56,992 bases of DNA, from contig JBGZEX010000008.1 of the NCBI GenBank assembly GCA_041846495.1, positions 1 through 56,992 on the forward strand, in the 5' to 3' direction. Below, in pieces: positions 17,597 to 24,319 of this stretch. The DNA comes from JBGZEX01 sp041846495 (lineage in GTDB: Bacteria; Bacteroidota; Bacteroidia; Bacteroidales; Marinifilaceae). Numbering within the stretch: the stretch's first letter is position 1; each line of letters begins with the position of its first letter. Under the pieces are notes generated by a model. It was given only the letters and a program-made list of their open reading frames with translations. It made no database searches and was not told the DNA's origin. A program made the position numbers and the translations under genes.

Positions 17597-18130
17597 ATGA
17601 ATCACAATAGGAAAATTAATCACTTAAGCAGAAAGAGTGCACATAGAAAGGCTCTTCTTTCCAATATGGCAACCTCTTTGATTTTGCACAAGAGAATTAA
17701 AACGACGGTGGCCAAGGCCAAGGCATTGAAAATGTATGTAGAGCCTTTGATTACCAGAAGTAAAAACGATACGAGCCATAATAGACGTATGGTTTTCAGT
17801 TATCTCAAACAAAAAGAAGCGATTAAGGAATTATTCGGAGAAATAGCTCCCAAAATCGTAAATCGTCCCGGAGGTTATACCCGTATTTTGAGAACGGGAA
17901 ACAGATTGGGAGATAATGCGGAAATGTGCATAATCGAATTGGTCGATTATAACGAAACTTACACGGAAGTAAAAGCGACGGCTAAGAAACCTACCCGCAG
18001 GAGACGTTCTTCTTCCAAGAAAAAAGACGCAGCTCCCGAAACTCCGGTAGCAGTTGATAGTACGGAAGTTCCTGAAAAAACAGGTGATGAGGAAACTGCG
18101 GGAACTTCGACTTCCGATGAAAAAGAGTAA
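17597..18130 (+). CDS. rplQ: 50S ribosomal protein L17 with long tail
   Basis: L17 lies near the tunnel exit. The core (MNHNRKINHLSRKSAHRKAL to about residue 118) matches the family. The protein then continues to 177 residues with a basic stretch (KKPTRRRRSSSKKK) followed by an acidic, Thr/Glu-rich low-complexity end. E. coli L17 has 127 residues; extended tails are common in Bacteroidetes. It is the last gene of the alpha cluster, 3 bases after rpoA, and a strong terminator follows. Confidence 0.96.
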   Translation: MNHNRKINHLSRKSAHRKALLSNMATSLILHKRIKTTVAKAKALKMYVEPLITRSKNDTSHNRRMVFSYLKQKEAIKELFGEIAPKIVNRPGGYTRILRTGNRLGDNAEMCIIELVDYNETYTEVKATAKKPTRRRRSSSKKKDAAPETPVAVDSTEVPEKTGDEETAGTSTSDEKE

Positions 18131-18157
18131 TTAGGAAAATTTATCCTTACCGATAAA

Positions 18158-18197
18158 GGGTGTGCCGGAAGAACTTCATTTCAGCACACCTTTTTTG
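18158..18197 (+). terminator. Intrinsic terminator of the ribosomal cluster
   Basis: GGTGTGC pairs with GCACACC (plus one G-U pair), the loop is 18 bases and TTTTTT follows. It lies 28 bases after the rplQ stop and closes the alpha cluster. Confidence 0.85.
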
Positions 18198-18345
18198 TGT
18201 TATCCCGGAAATATAAAAATACGAACTTCGGTAAGCGAAAAACTGTTTTTAAAATTTATTCGCAGGCTTATAGATTACCGATTTGCGGTATTTCGGTATA
18301 TTTATGTATTTTTAGAAATTTATTTACGGCTAATTGAGGAGATTT

Positions 18346-18377
18346 TTTGTAATTTTACAAACTGAATATTATCTTTA
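18346..18377 (+). promoter_or_regulatory. Promoter of the L,D-transpeptidase-like gene
   Basis: TTTG at 18346-18349 and TATCTTTA at 18370-18377 are separated by 20 bases, matching the Bacteroidetes -33/-7 arrangement apart from one base in the -7 box. The start codon lies 41 bases downstream. Confidence 0.55.
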
Positions 18378-18418
18378 ATGAGAATATCGACTCTTCCTGT
18401 TTCTTAAAATCTATTTCG

Positions 18419-19192
18419 ATGAGAAGATGTATCGATTGCATTTTAGTCGTATTGCCGTTTATATTCGTATCGTTTATGGAAATACCGGAGCGGATATACT
18501 TTTCGGCTCATATCCCTGTGACTTCGATTTCGGTTAAAGACAGTATCGAGGTTTCGAGGGATACTTTCGAAAGCGGATTGCAGGATTTGTACGATGCAAT
18601 CGATGCGCGGAAGTACGAACTCAAATACGATGCTTTTCGTTATGCTCTCATAGGTTACAAGGCTTTACGACGGGAAAATCGGTTGAATGATAAGGAATTG
18701 ATTTCTATAATAGATTTTACCCGTTCGAGTTGCGAAAAACGTTTTTATACGATAGATTTATGCCGGAAGAAGATATTATTCAATACTTACGTAAGTCACG
18801 GAAAAAATAGCGGAGGCGATACGAGTTCCGAATTCTCCGATGAATGCGAATCGCATCGGAGCAGTATAGGTTTTTACGTTACCGGTGCTACTTATACGGG
18901 GAATAACGGATTCAGCATGCGTTTATACGGATACGAAGAGGGATATAATGCAAATCTCTACAATAGAGCGGTCGTAGTGCATACGGCCGATTATGTAAGT
19001 GAAGATTTTATCCGCAGGCATGGACGTTTGGGGCGGAGCTACGGATGTCCCGTATTACCTCGACATATTTATAAGGATATTATAGATAAAATTAAGGACG
19101 GTACGGTTATTTTCGCTTATTATAACGATAAGACTTATTTACAGAACTCCAAATATACCCGTATTGCTCCGGATTTGGTAGCCTCGCTTTAA
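18419..19192 (+). CDS. Murein L,D-transpeptidase catalytic-domain (YkuD_2-like) protein
   Basis: A 257-residue protein with an N-terminal hydrophobic segment (CIDCILVVLPFIFVSF), probably a signal sequence or anchor. The catalytic part contains VSHGKNSGGDTSSEFS, a conserved histidine in AVVVHTADYVSE, and GRSYGCPVLP with the expected nucleophile cysteine. This arrangement is typical of the YkuD_2 family. Its role would be to form or exchange L,D-crosslinks in periplasmic peptidoglycan, which is inferred from the fold. It faces a second, larger L,D-transpeptidase gene 26 bases away. Function in vivo is unknown. Confidence 0.82.
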   Translation: MRRCIDCILVVLPFIFVSFMEIPERIYFSAHIPVTSISVKDSIEVSRDTFESGLQDLYDAIDARKYELKYDAFRYALIGYKALRRENRLNDKELISIIDFTRSSCEKRFYTIDLCRKKILFNTYVSHGKNSGGDTSSEFSDECESHRSSIGFYVTGATYTGNNGFSMRLYGYEEGYNANLYNRAVVVHTADYVSEDFIRRHGRLGRSYGCPVLPRHIYKDIIDKIKDGTVIFAYYNDKTYLQNSKYTRIAPDLVASL

Positions 19193-19218
19193 GGAAATTC
19201 ATATTCGGAGGGGGGGGA

Positions 19219-20928
19219 TTAAATATTTTTGCCCGTGTCGTATTTTCGCAGGATTTCGAGGTGATGGTCGTCGAATCCGTAAATATCGTTCATGATTACG
19301 ATTTCGTTGTTTTCATTCACCCAAGTGGTTATATATATGAGTTGTACGAGGAATTTTTTATTCAGATAGACTCTGTTGCGGTTTTTCCCCGATAGCATGG
19401 CTTGTCGCACTTTTTCAAGATTCCAATCGTCTTGTCCTTCCAAAAGGCAGGCTGCAAGTTCGGTCGGTTTTTCGACTCTGACGCAACCGTGGCTTAATGC
19501 CCGGTATTCCTTTTTGAAGAGATGACCGGAAGGAGTGTCGTGGAGATATATGCTCATGTTATTGGGCATGATGAATTTTACCAGGCCGAGGGAGTTTTTT
19601 TTCGACGGTTGTTCTACGAAATGAAATACCCGTTTCTTTGCGGATGCGTCTTTCCAATTTATCGTATTCGGATCTATTTTCTTGTCGTTTTCGTATACCG
19701 AATATCCGCGCTTGGTGTAATAAGCGGCATCTTTCTCCAGTTTCGGTAGCATTTCATGGCGTAGTATGCTTTGAGGTACCGTCCATGTGGGTCTGAATTC
19801 GATATAGGCCAATTCTTCGGAAAAAATCGGAGTCGGGCTGTATTCTTTGCCTACGATTACATTCATACTTAATTTCAATTCTCCTTCTTTGAGAAGATAT
19901 AACTTGAAATGAGGAATATTTACGATGATGGCATTCTTTTTAAAATTTTTGTTCAGCCATCGCATGCGCTCCATGTTTAATACGAGAAGCTCCCGTTGGC
20001 GTCGACGGGTCATATTCAAATAATACAAGGTGCGTTTCCCGGGTATCCCGTCCGGAGTTATTTCTTTGGATTCCTGGAAGGCGGCAATCTTTTGCATAAG
20101 TTCTTCGTCTACCGTGTTTTCCTCCTTAGGACTTGTGGTAAATCCGTATTTGGCGAGATTTTTCCTGAGGAGGGCTACCTTGTTGTTTTTATAACCCGAT
20201 TTGAAGAATTTCAATTCCTCGCCGAATTCGAATTGCGGAATGCTGTCATCGGGCAAGGTGTTCAGGTATTCCAACTTATTTCTCATCCGGTCGTATGTAG
20301 GACTGTGGGGATGAAAAGTTTCTACGACTTTTTCCAAATCTTCCGTATCGCTTACTTTTAAAAGAATATCCACTTCATTCCTGTCGGAATCGTATTGTTC
20401 CCATATTTTATTTTTCAGGCCGGGAGCGTGAATGCGCCCGTGTAATAAATGATGGGCGAAAAGCATGAATGAAGCGGTGATTTCTTTATCTAATATGGTT
20501 ATGGATTCATTATCGGCAGGATGCGCATACAGGAGTTTTGCCGCATAATAAAGTTCTCGGTAGCGGTAGGTTTCGGGGTTTAATCCGAAATCTTCGGCAT
20601 TTTTCAATATGTCCAAATAAGATTTGAAAAGCCCGGTATGGTTTTCGGAATATAACCAACGGGTTTTATAACCGTTGGTTTTATAGAAAACTGCGGTATT
20701 TTTTCTTATGGAGTCTTGAAGCAGGCTGTCGTTAATGAATATTTTTGAGAACGAAAGAGCGGAAGTGTCGATAAGTGCGATGGCTTTCGGACTTTCGAAT
20801 TTTTTTCTCGTTTTGAGCGTTTGAGATAATTCGATCTTTTCTTTAAGCGTCATGCGTATTCTTCTTTTTTTGCATCCCGGAAAACAAAGGATAAGGATGA
20901 GTATAAAAATGAAGTTGTTTCTTTTCAT
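19219..20928 (-). CDS. L,D-transpeptidase, YcbB/LdtD-like lipoprotein
   Basis: A 569-residue protein starting MKRNNFIFILILILCFPGC, a lipoprotein-like signal. The middle has a long scaffold domain followed by a peptidoglycan-binding-like helix set (AAFQESKEITPDGIPGKRTL at about 290). The YkuD catalytic domain is near residues 345-525, with HDTP and then SHGCVRVEKPTELA, which carries the catalytic cysteine. This order matches the YcbB/LdtD family, which makes 3-3 crosslinks in peptidoglycan. It has its own promoter, divergent from eno, and is convergent with the YkuD_2-like gene. Confidence 0.88.
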   Translation of the reverse strand: MKRNNFIFILILILCFPGCKKRRIRMTLKEKIELSQTLKTRKKFESPKAIALIDTSALSFSKIFINDSLLQDSIRKNTAVFYKTNGYKTRWLYSENHTGLFKSYLDILKNAEDFGLNPETYRYRELYYAAKLLYAHPADNESITILDKEITASFMLFAHHLLHGRIHAPGLKNKIWEQYDSDRNEVDILLKVSDTEDLEKVVETFHPHSPTYDRMRNKLEYLNTLPDDSIPQFEFGEELKFFKSGYKNNKVALLRKNLAKYGFTTSPKEENTVDEELMQKIAAFQESKEITPDGIPGKRTLYYLNMTRRRQRELLVLNMERMRWLNKNFKKNAIIVNIPHFKLYLLKEGELKLSMNVIVGKEYSPTPIFSEELAYIEFRPTWTVPQSILRHEMLPKLEKDAAYYTKRGYSVYENDKKIDPNTINWKDASAKKRVFHFVEQPSKKNSLGLVKFIMPNNMSIYLHDTPSGHLFKKEYRALSHGCVRVEKPTELAACLLEGQDDWNLEKVRQAMLSGKNRNRVYLNKKFLVQLIYITTWVNENNEIVIMNDIYGFDDHHLEILRKYDTGKNI

Positions 20929-20958
20929 AGCGTAGAGCAGAATAAAAATGAATATTCC

Positions 20959-20980
20959 AATTCTTACAAAGGTAAGAATT
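20959..20980 (-). promoter_or_regulatory. Promoter with overlapping inverted repeat
   Basis: On the minus strand TACCTTTG (20967-20974) matches the -7 consensus, about 40 bases ahead of the L,D-transpeptidase start at 20928. It lies inside a perfect 9-bp inverted repeat (AATTCTTAC, 4-base gap, GTAAGAATT). The palindrome could be an operator, which is inference. Confidence 0.5.
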
Positions 20981-21080
20981 TAATTTTCCGGTTTCGGGAA
21001 ATAATTTGAAAACTTCGGATATGTTATCGATTAATAAGGTATATCGTTTTTAAATGATTTTATGCATTGGAATAAAATTG

Positions 21081-21088
21081 TATCTTTG
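21081..21088 (+). promoter_or_regulatory. Promoter -7 element of eno
   Basis: TATCTTTG, an exact consensus match, lies 29 bases before the eno ATG. The -33 region is A/T rich, without a clear TTG at ideal spacing. Confidence 0.6.
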
Positions 21089-21117
21089 TAAGATTTTTGA
21101 ATTTTAAAATAAGAATT

Positions 21118-22404
21118 ATGAATTATATCGTAGATGTAAAGGGAAGAGAAGTTCTCGATTCTCGGGGTTACCCTACCGTTGAAGTCGAGATCGTATTGGA
21201 TAACGGAATCGTCGGCAGGGCTTCCGTTCCTTCGGGGGCATCGACAGGGGAGCACGAGGCATTGGAGTTGCGCGATAAGGATGCCGCCCGTTATATGGGC
21301 AAGGGGGTATTGAAAGCCGTGGCTAATGTAAACGATATTATAGGGGATGAATTAATCGGCATGGAAATATCCGATCAGGTGGGCATCGATAAATTATTGT
21401 TGGAATTGGACGGTACCGAAACGAAATCCAAACTCGGAGCCAATGCCATATTGGGTGTTTCCCTGGCTGCAGCCAAAGCGGCGGCTATTTCTTTGAATAT
21501 GCCTTTGTACCGGTATATCGGAGGCGTCAATGCCAAAGTACTTCCGGTGCCGATGATGAATATCATCAACGGAGGAGCGCATTCCAGTGCTCCCATATCC
21601 TTTCAGGAGTTTTTGATTCGTCCGGTGGGAGCTCCTACTTTCCGGGAAGCCGTGCGTATGGGAGCCGAGGTCTTTCATAATCTGAACAGGATTTTCCATA
21701 GCCGTAAGTTGAGTACGGCCGTAGGGGACGAAGGCGGGTACGCCCCTTCGCTCCACGGACCGGAAGATGCGATGGATTCCATATTGACGGCTATCGAAAA
21801 GGCCGGTTATAAGCCCGGTCAAGATATTATGATAGGGCTCGATTGCGCTTCGTCGGAATTCTATACCGACGGAATTTATGATTACACCAAGTTCGAAGGT
21901 TCTCACGGAGCTAAACGCAATTCTGCGGAACAGGTCGATTATCTTCTGGAGTTGATATCCAAATATCCCATAGATTCCATTGAAGACGGTATGGCGGAAA
22001 ATGATTGGGAGGGATGGAAAATGCTTACCGAAAAAGTGGGAGATCGCTGCCAGTTGGTGGGAGACGATTTATTCGTAACCAATGTGGAATATCTGCGTAA
22101 GGGAATCGAACTTAAGTGTGCGAATTCCATATTGGTGAAAGTAAATCAGATAGGTACTTTGACGGAAACCCTCAATGCCATAGAAATGGCTTCCCGTGCC
22201 GGATATACTTCGGTTATATCCCATCGTTCCGGGGAAACCGAGGATTCTACGATAGCGGATATCGCCGTTGCCGTAAATGCCGGTCAGATAAAAACCGGCT
22301 CCATGAGCCGTTCCGACCGTATGGCCAAGTATAACCAATTGCTCCGGATTGAAGAGGAACTCGGCGATAAAGCCCTGTTCCGGCCTCAAAGTTTCAGGAA
22401 ATAA
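21118..22404 (+). CDS. eno: Enolase
   Basis: Enolase converts 2-phosphoglycerate to phosphoenolpyruvate in glycolysis. The ATG at 21118 gives 428 residues, the usual length; a TTG seven codons upstream is open but would add an unrelated start. Visible motifs include RGYPTVEVEI, the loop PSGASTGEHEALELRD, the metal ligands in MIGLDCASSEF, IEDGMAENDWEGW and LVGDDLFVTN, and the signature ILVKVNQIGTLTET followed by SHRSGETEDSTIAD. It is monocistronic, with its own promoter and terminator. Confidence 0.99.
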   Translation: MNYIVDVKGREVLDSRGYPTVEVEIVLDNGIVGRASVPSGASTGEHEALELRDKDAARYMGKGVLKAVANVNDIIGDELIGMEISDQVGIDKLLLELDGTETKSKLGANAILGVSLAAAKAAAISLNMPLYRYIGGVNAKVLPVPMMNIINGGAHSSAPISFQEFLIRPVGAPTFREAVRMGAEVFHNLNRIFHSRKLSTAVGDEGGYAPSLHGPEDAMDSILTAIEKAGYKPGQDIMIGLDCASSEFYTDGIYDYTKFEGSHGAKRNSAEQVDYLLELISKYPIDSIEDGMAENDWEGWKMLTEKVGDRCQLVGDDLFVTNVEYLRKGIELKCANSILVKVNQIGTLTETLNAIEMASRAGYTSVISHRSGETEDSTIADIAVAVNAGQIKTGSMSRSDRMAKYNQLLRIEEELGDKALFRPQSFRK

Positions 22405-22468
22405 AATTGTATGCGGAATTCGAAATTTTCCGGTATCCCGGTAAAAATTCCGATTGAATAATTCTGTA

Positions 22469-22509
22469 AACTCCGCTCCGAAGGATAATCGGGAGCGGAG
22501 TTCGTTTTT
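22469..22509 (+). terminator. Intrinsic terminator of eno
   Basis: An 11-bp perfect stem, AACTCCGCTCC with GGAGCGGAGTT, has a 12-base loop and is followed by CGTTTTTTT. It lies 65 bases after the eno stop. Confidence 0.88.
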
Positions 22510-22741
22510 TTAAGATCTGTCGGAAGAATTCTTTTCGGAATTTCGTTTATACTTTTTTTCGAATAAACGGCCGCTTTCGCATGACCTATGCGAAGCATGT
22601 CTTTAATCGACGATATATGTATTTTCCCGTTTAATTTCGCTATTTCGTAAGATATATGAGTATTTTCGATGTCCGATCCGGTAGTAAGCAGTAAAAAGCG
22701 TTCTAACGTCTTTCCGGCAAAAGCGGTACGGGAAGGACTAT

Positions 22742-22778
22742 AAAAATAAAACCCCGATAATCGACATTATCAGGGTTT
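22742..22778 (-). terminator. Terminator after tRNA-Lys
   Basis: Read on the minus strand, AAACCCTGATAAT pairs with ATTATCGGGGTTT (one mismatch or wobble) around a 4-base loop, then TATTTTTA follows. It begins 14 bases after the 3' end of the tRNA. Confidence 0.75.
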
Positions 22779-22791
22779 GTTTTCGCCTTCG

Positions 22792-22864
22792 TGATCCAGC
22801 CGGGGCTCGAACCCGGGACCCCAACATTAAAAGTGTTGTGCTCTACCTGCTGAGCTACTGAATC
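22792..22864 (-). tRNA. tRNA-Lys (anticodon TTT)
   Basis: A 73-base cloverleaf can be drawn. The acceptor stem is GATTCAG with CTGGATC (one G-U), the D arm contains AGCTCAGCAGGTAGAGC, and the anticodon stem CAACA/TGTTG encloses the loop CTTTTAA with anticodon TTT. The T arm is CCGGGTTCGAGCCCCGG (GGTTCGAGCC core). The discriminator is A and CCA is not encoded. A consensus promoter lies upstream and a terminator downstream, so the gene stands alone. Confidence 0.95.
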
Positions 22865-22883
22865 GTATTGCTCTTATGCGGTT

Positions 22884-22915
22884 GCAAAGGTAGGCCTTTT
22901 ATTTTAAATTCCAAA
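22884..22915 (-). promoter_or_regulatory. Promoter of tRNA-Lys
   Basis: On the minus strand TTTG (22912-22915) and TACCTTTGC (22884-22892) are separated by 19 bases, a close match to the Bacteroidetes primary-sigma promoter. It lies 19 bases ahead of the tRNA. Confidence 0.75.
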
Positions 22916-23011
22916 CTTACGACCCCTTTTTTTTCGGGAAAACGATTTTTTTATCGAAAAATTTGGATTCTTTTACCCGACATCCGTTTGGGTTTGCCGG
23001 ATATCTGCGTA

Positions 23012-23045
23012 TAAAAAGAGTTGCGGCAAAATGTTTTGCCGCAAC
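23012..23045 (-). terminator. Terminator of the thrS-infC-rpmI-rplT operon
   Basis: A perfect 12-bp stem (GTTGCGGCAAAA with TTTTGCCGCAAC) has a 2-base centre and is followed on the minus strand by TCTTTTTA. It lies 26 bases after the rplT stop. Confidence 0.88.
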
Positions 23046-23071
23046 CATTTTTAATCTGAAAAACTTTATAA

Positions 23072-23428
23072 TTACTTATCCATTTCCTTTACTTTGTCTA
23101 CTATCGCTTTAAAAGCTTCGGGATGATTCATGGCCAAGTCGGCAAGCACCTTACGGTTTATGTTCACATCAGCTTTATGTACCAATCCCATAAATTTGGA
23201 GTAGGACAATCCTTCCATCCTCACGGCGGCATTAATTCTCTGAATCCACAAAGAACGGAATTCCGATTTTTTCTTGCGTCTGTCCCTGTAGGCGTAAAGC
23301 AATCCTTTTTCATAGGTGTTTTTCGCAACGGTCCAGACATTTTTCCTTGCACCAAAGTTTCCTTTGGTTTGTTTTAAAACCTTTTTTCTACGTGCTCTTG
23401 AAGCAACTGCATTTTTAGCTCTTGGCAT
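23072..23428 (-). CDS. rplT: 50S ribosomal protein L20
   Basis: L20 is needed early in large-subunit assembly and, in other bacteria, represses its own operon. The 118-residue protein begins MPRAKNAVASRARRKKVLKQ and has the signature YRDRRKKKSEFRSLWIQRIN near residue 47. It is last in the operon and followed by a strong terminator. Confidence 0.98.
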   Translation of the reverse strand: MPRAKNAVASRARRKKVLKQTKGNFGARKNVWTVAKNTYEKGLLYAYRDRRKKKSEFRSLWIQRINAAVRMEGLSYSKFMGLVHKADVNINRKVLADLAMNHPEAFKAIVDKVKEMDK

Positions 23429-23503
23429 AATAATAATTTTTTTGAATGTCAGCGCTTTCTTTTTCGAAAAACTTAAAGCATAACATTCCGGTTAATAAAA
23501 TTT

Positions 23504-23695
23504 CTATTGCAACATCAAACGTACGGCACGCTCGTTATGAGAGTGAACGGTTGAGGTATGCGTAAGATTCCTTTTTCTTTTCGTGCTTTTTTTAGTCAAA
23601 ATATGACTTTTGAAAGCATGCTTTCTTTTGATTTTTCCGGTAGCGGTAAAAGAAAATCTCTTTTTTGCGCTACTTACTGATTTCATTTTTGGCAT
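23504..23695 (-). CDS. rpmI: 50S ribosomal protein L35
   Basis: L35 is a small basic large-subunit protein. The 63-residue sequence MPKMKSVSSAKKRFSFTATG, then KRKHAFKSHILTKKSTKRKR, is the family pattern. It lies 75 bases before rplT and 49 after infC. Confidence 0.97.
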   Translation of the reverse strand: MPKMKSVSSAKKRFSFTATGKIKRKHAFKSHILTKKSTKRKRNLTHTSTVHSHNERAVRLMLQ

Positions 23696-23744
23696 TTTGA
23701 TAAAATTAATTGTGTTTCAGATATTATGTAATTATAAAGTTCTC

Positions 23745-24302
23745 TTATTTCTTGGGAGCGATAATGACAAACATCTTCTTACCTTCGAGTTTGGGTTGGG
23801 ATTCCAATTTCCCGACTTCGTCCAATTCTTTGATAAATCTTTCGAGAAGTTCGCTGCCTTGGTCCTGAAAAAGGATGGAGCGGCCTCTGAAAAATACATA
23901 GGCTCTCACTTTTGCACCGCTTTCAAGGAAACTTTTCGCATGTTTTACCTTAAAATTGAAATCGTGTTCGTCGGTTTGCGGTCCGAAACGTATTTCCTTG
24001 ATTACGACTTTCGTGCTTTTGGCTTTCATTTCTTTCTGTTTCTTTTTGAGTTGATACAGAAATTTGCTGTAGTCGATAATCTTACATACCGGCGGATTGG
24101 CGGTAGGTGCAATTTCTACCAAATCCGCATTTTCAGCTTCGGCCATGGCCAAAGCCTCTTTGAGGGAGTAAATACCCTGCTCGATATTTTCTCCTACTAC
24201 GCGTACTACCGGAGCCTTGATCATACCGTTAATCCGGTGCTCGTCTTTGGATGTACCTCCTTTTCTTGGGCCTCTAACCTCCATTTGTTTTTGTTTTGCT
24301 AT
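23745..24302 (-). CDS. infC: Translation initiation factor IF-3, probable non-AUG start
   Basis: IF-3 keeps subunits apart and proofreads the start codon. The protein has the N-domain HRINGMIKAPVVRVVGENIE, the linker region PPVCKIIDYSKFLYQLKKKQ and a C-domain ending KKMFVIIAPKK. The first ATG is at 24284, but a very strong Shine-Dalgarno sequence (AAGGAGG, 24310-24316) lies 25 bases further up, too far to serve it. In frame, 4 and 7 bases after AAGGAGG, are ATT (24305) and ATA (24302). Starting at ATA gives MAKQKQMEVRGPRKGG and 185 residues. Non-AUG starts are known for infC, where they allow IF-3 to limit its own synthesis. The choice between ATT and ATA is open. Confidence 0.93.
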   Translation of the reverse strand: MAKQKQMEVRGPRKGGTSKDEHRINGMIKAPVVRVVGENIEQGIYSLKEALAMAEAENADLVEIAPTANPPVCKIIDYSKFLYQLKKKQKEMKAKSTKVVIKEIRFGPQTDEHDFNFKVKHAKSFLESGAKVRAYVFFRGRSILFQDQGSELLERFIKELDEVGKLESQPKLEGKKMFVIIAPKK

Positions 24303-24319
24303 AATTTATCCTCCTTTTA

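Noticed and set aside
18162..18365. 67-codon plus-strand frame after rplQ
   Set aside because: It begins within the terminator hairpin and contains the promoter of the next gene; no ribosome-binding context.
19193..19218. Terminator between the two convergent L,D-transpeptidases
   Set aside because: Only a run of G is present; no convincing stem could be drawn.
22792..22864. tRNA-Lys as an attachment site of an integrated element
   Set aside because: No integrase gene and no repeated tRNA 3' segment nearby; the neighbours are core genes.
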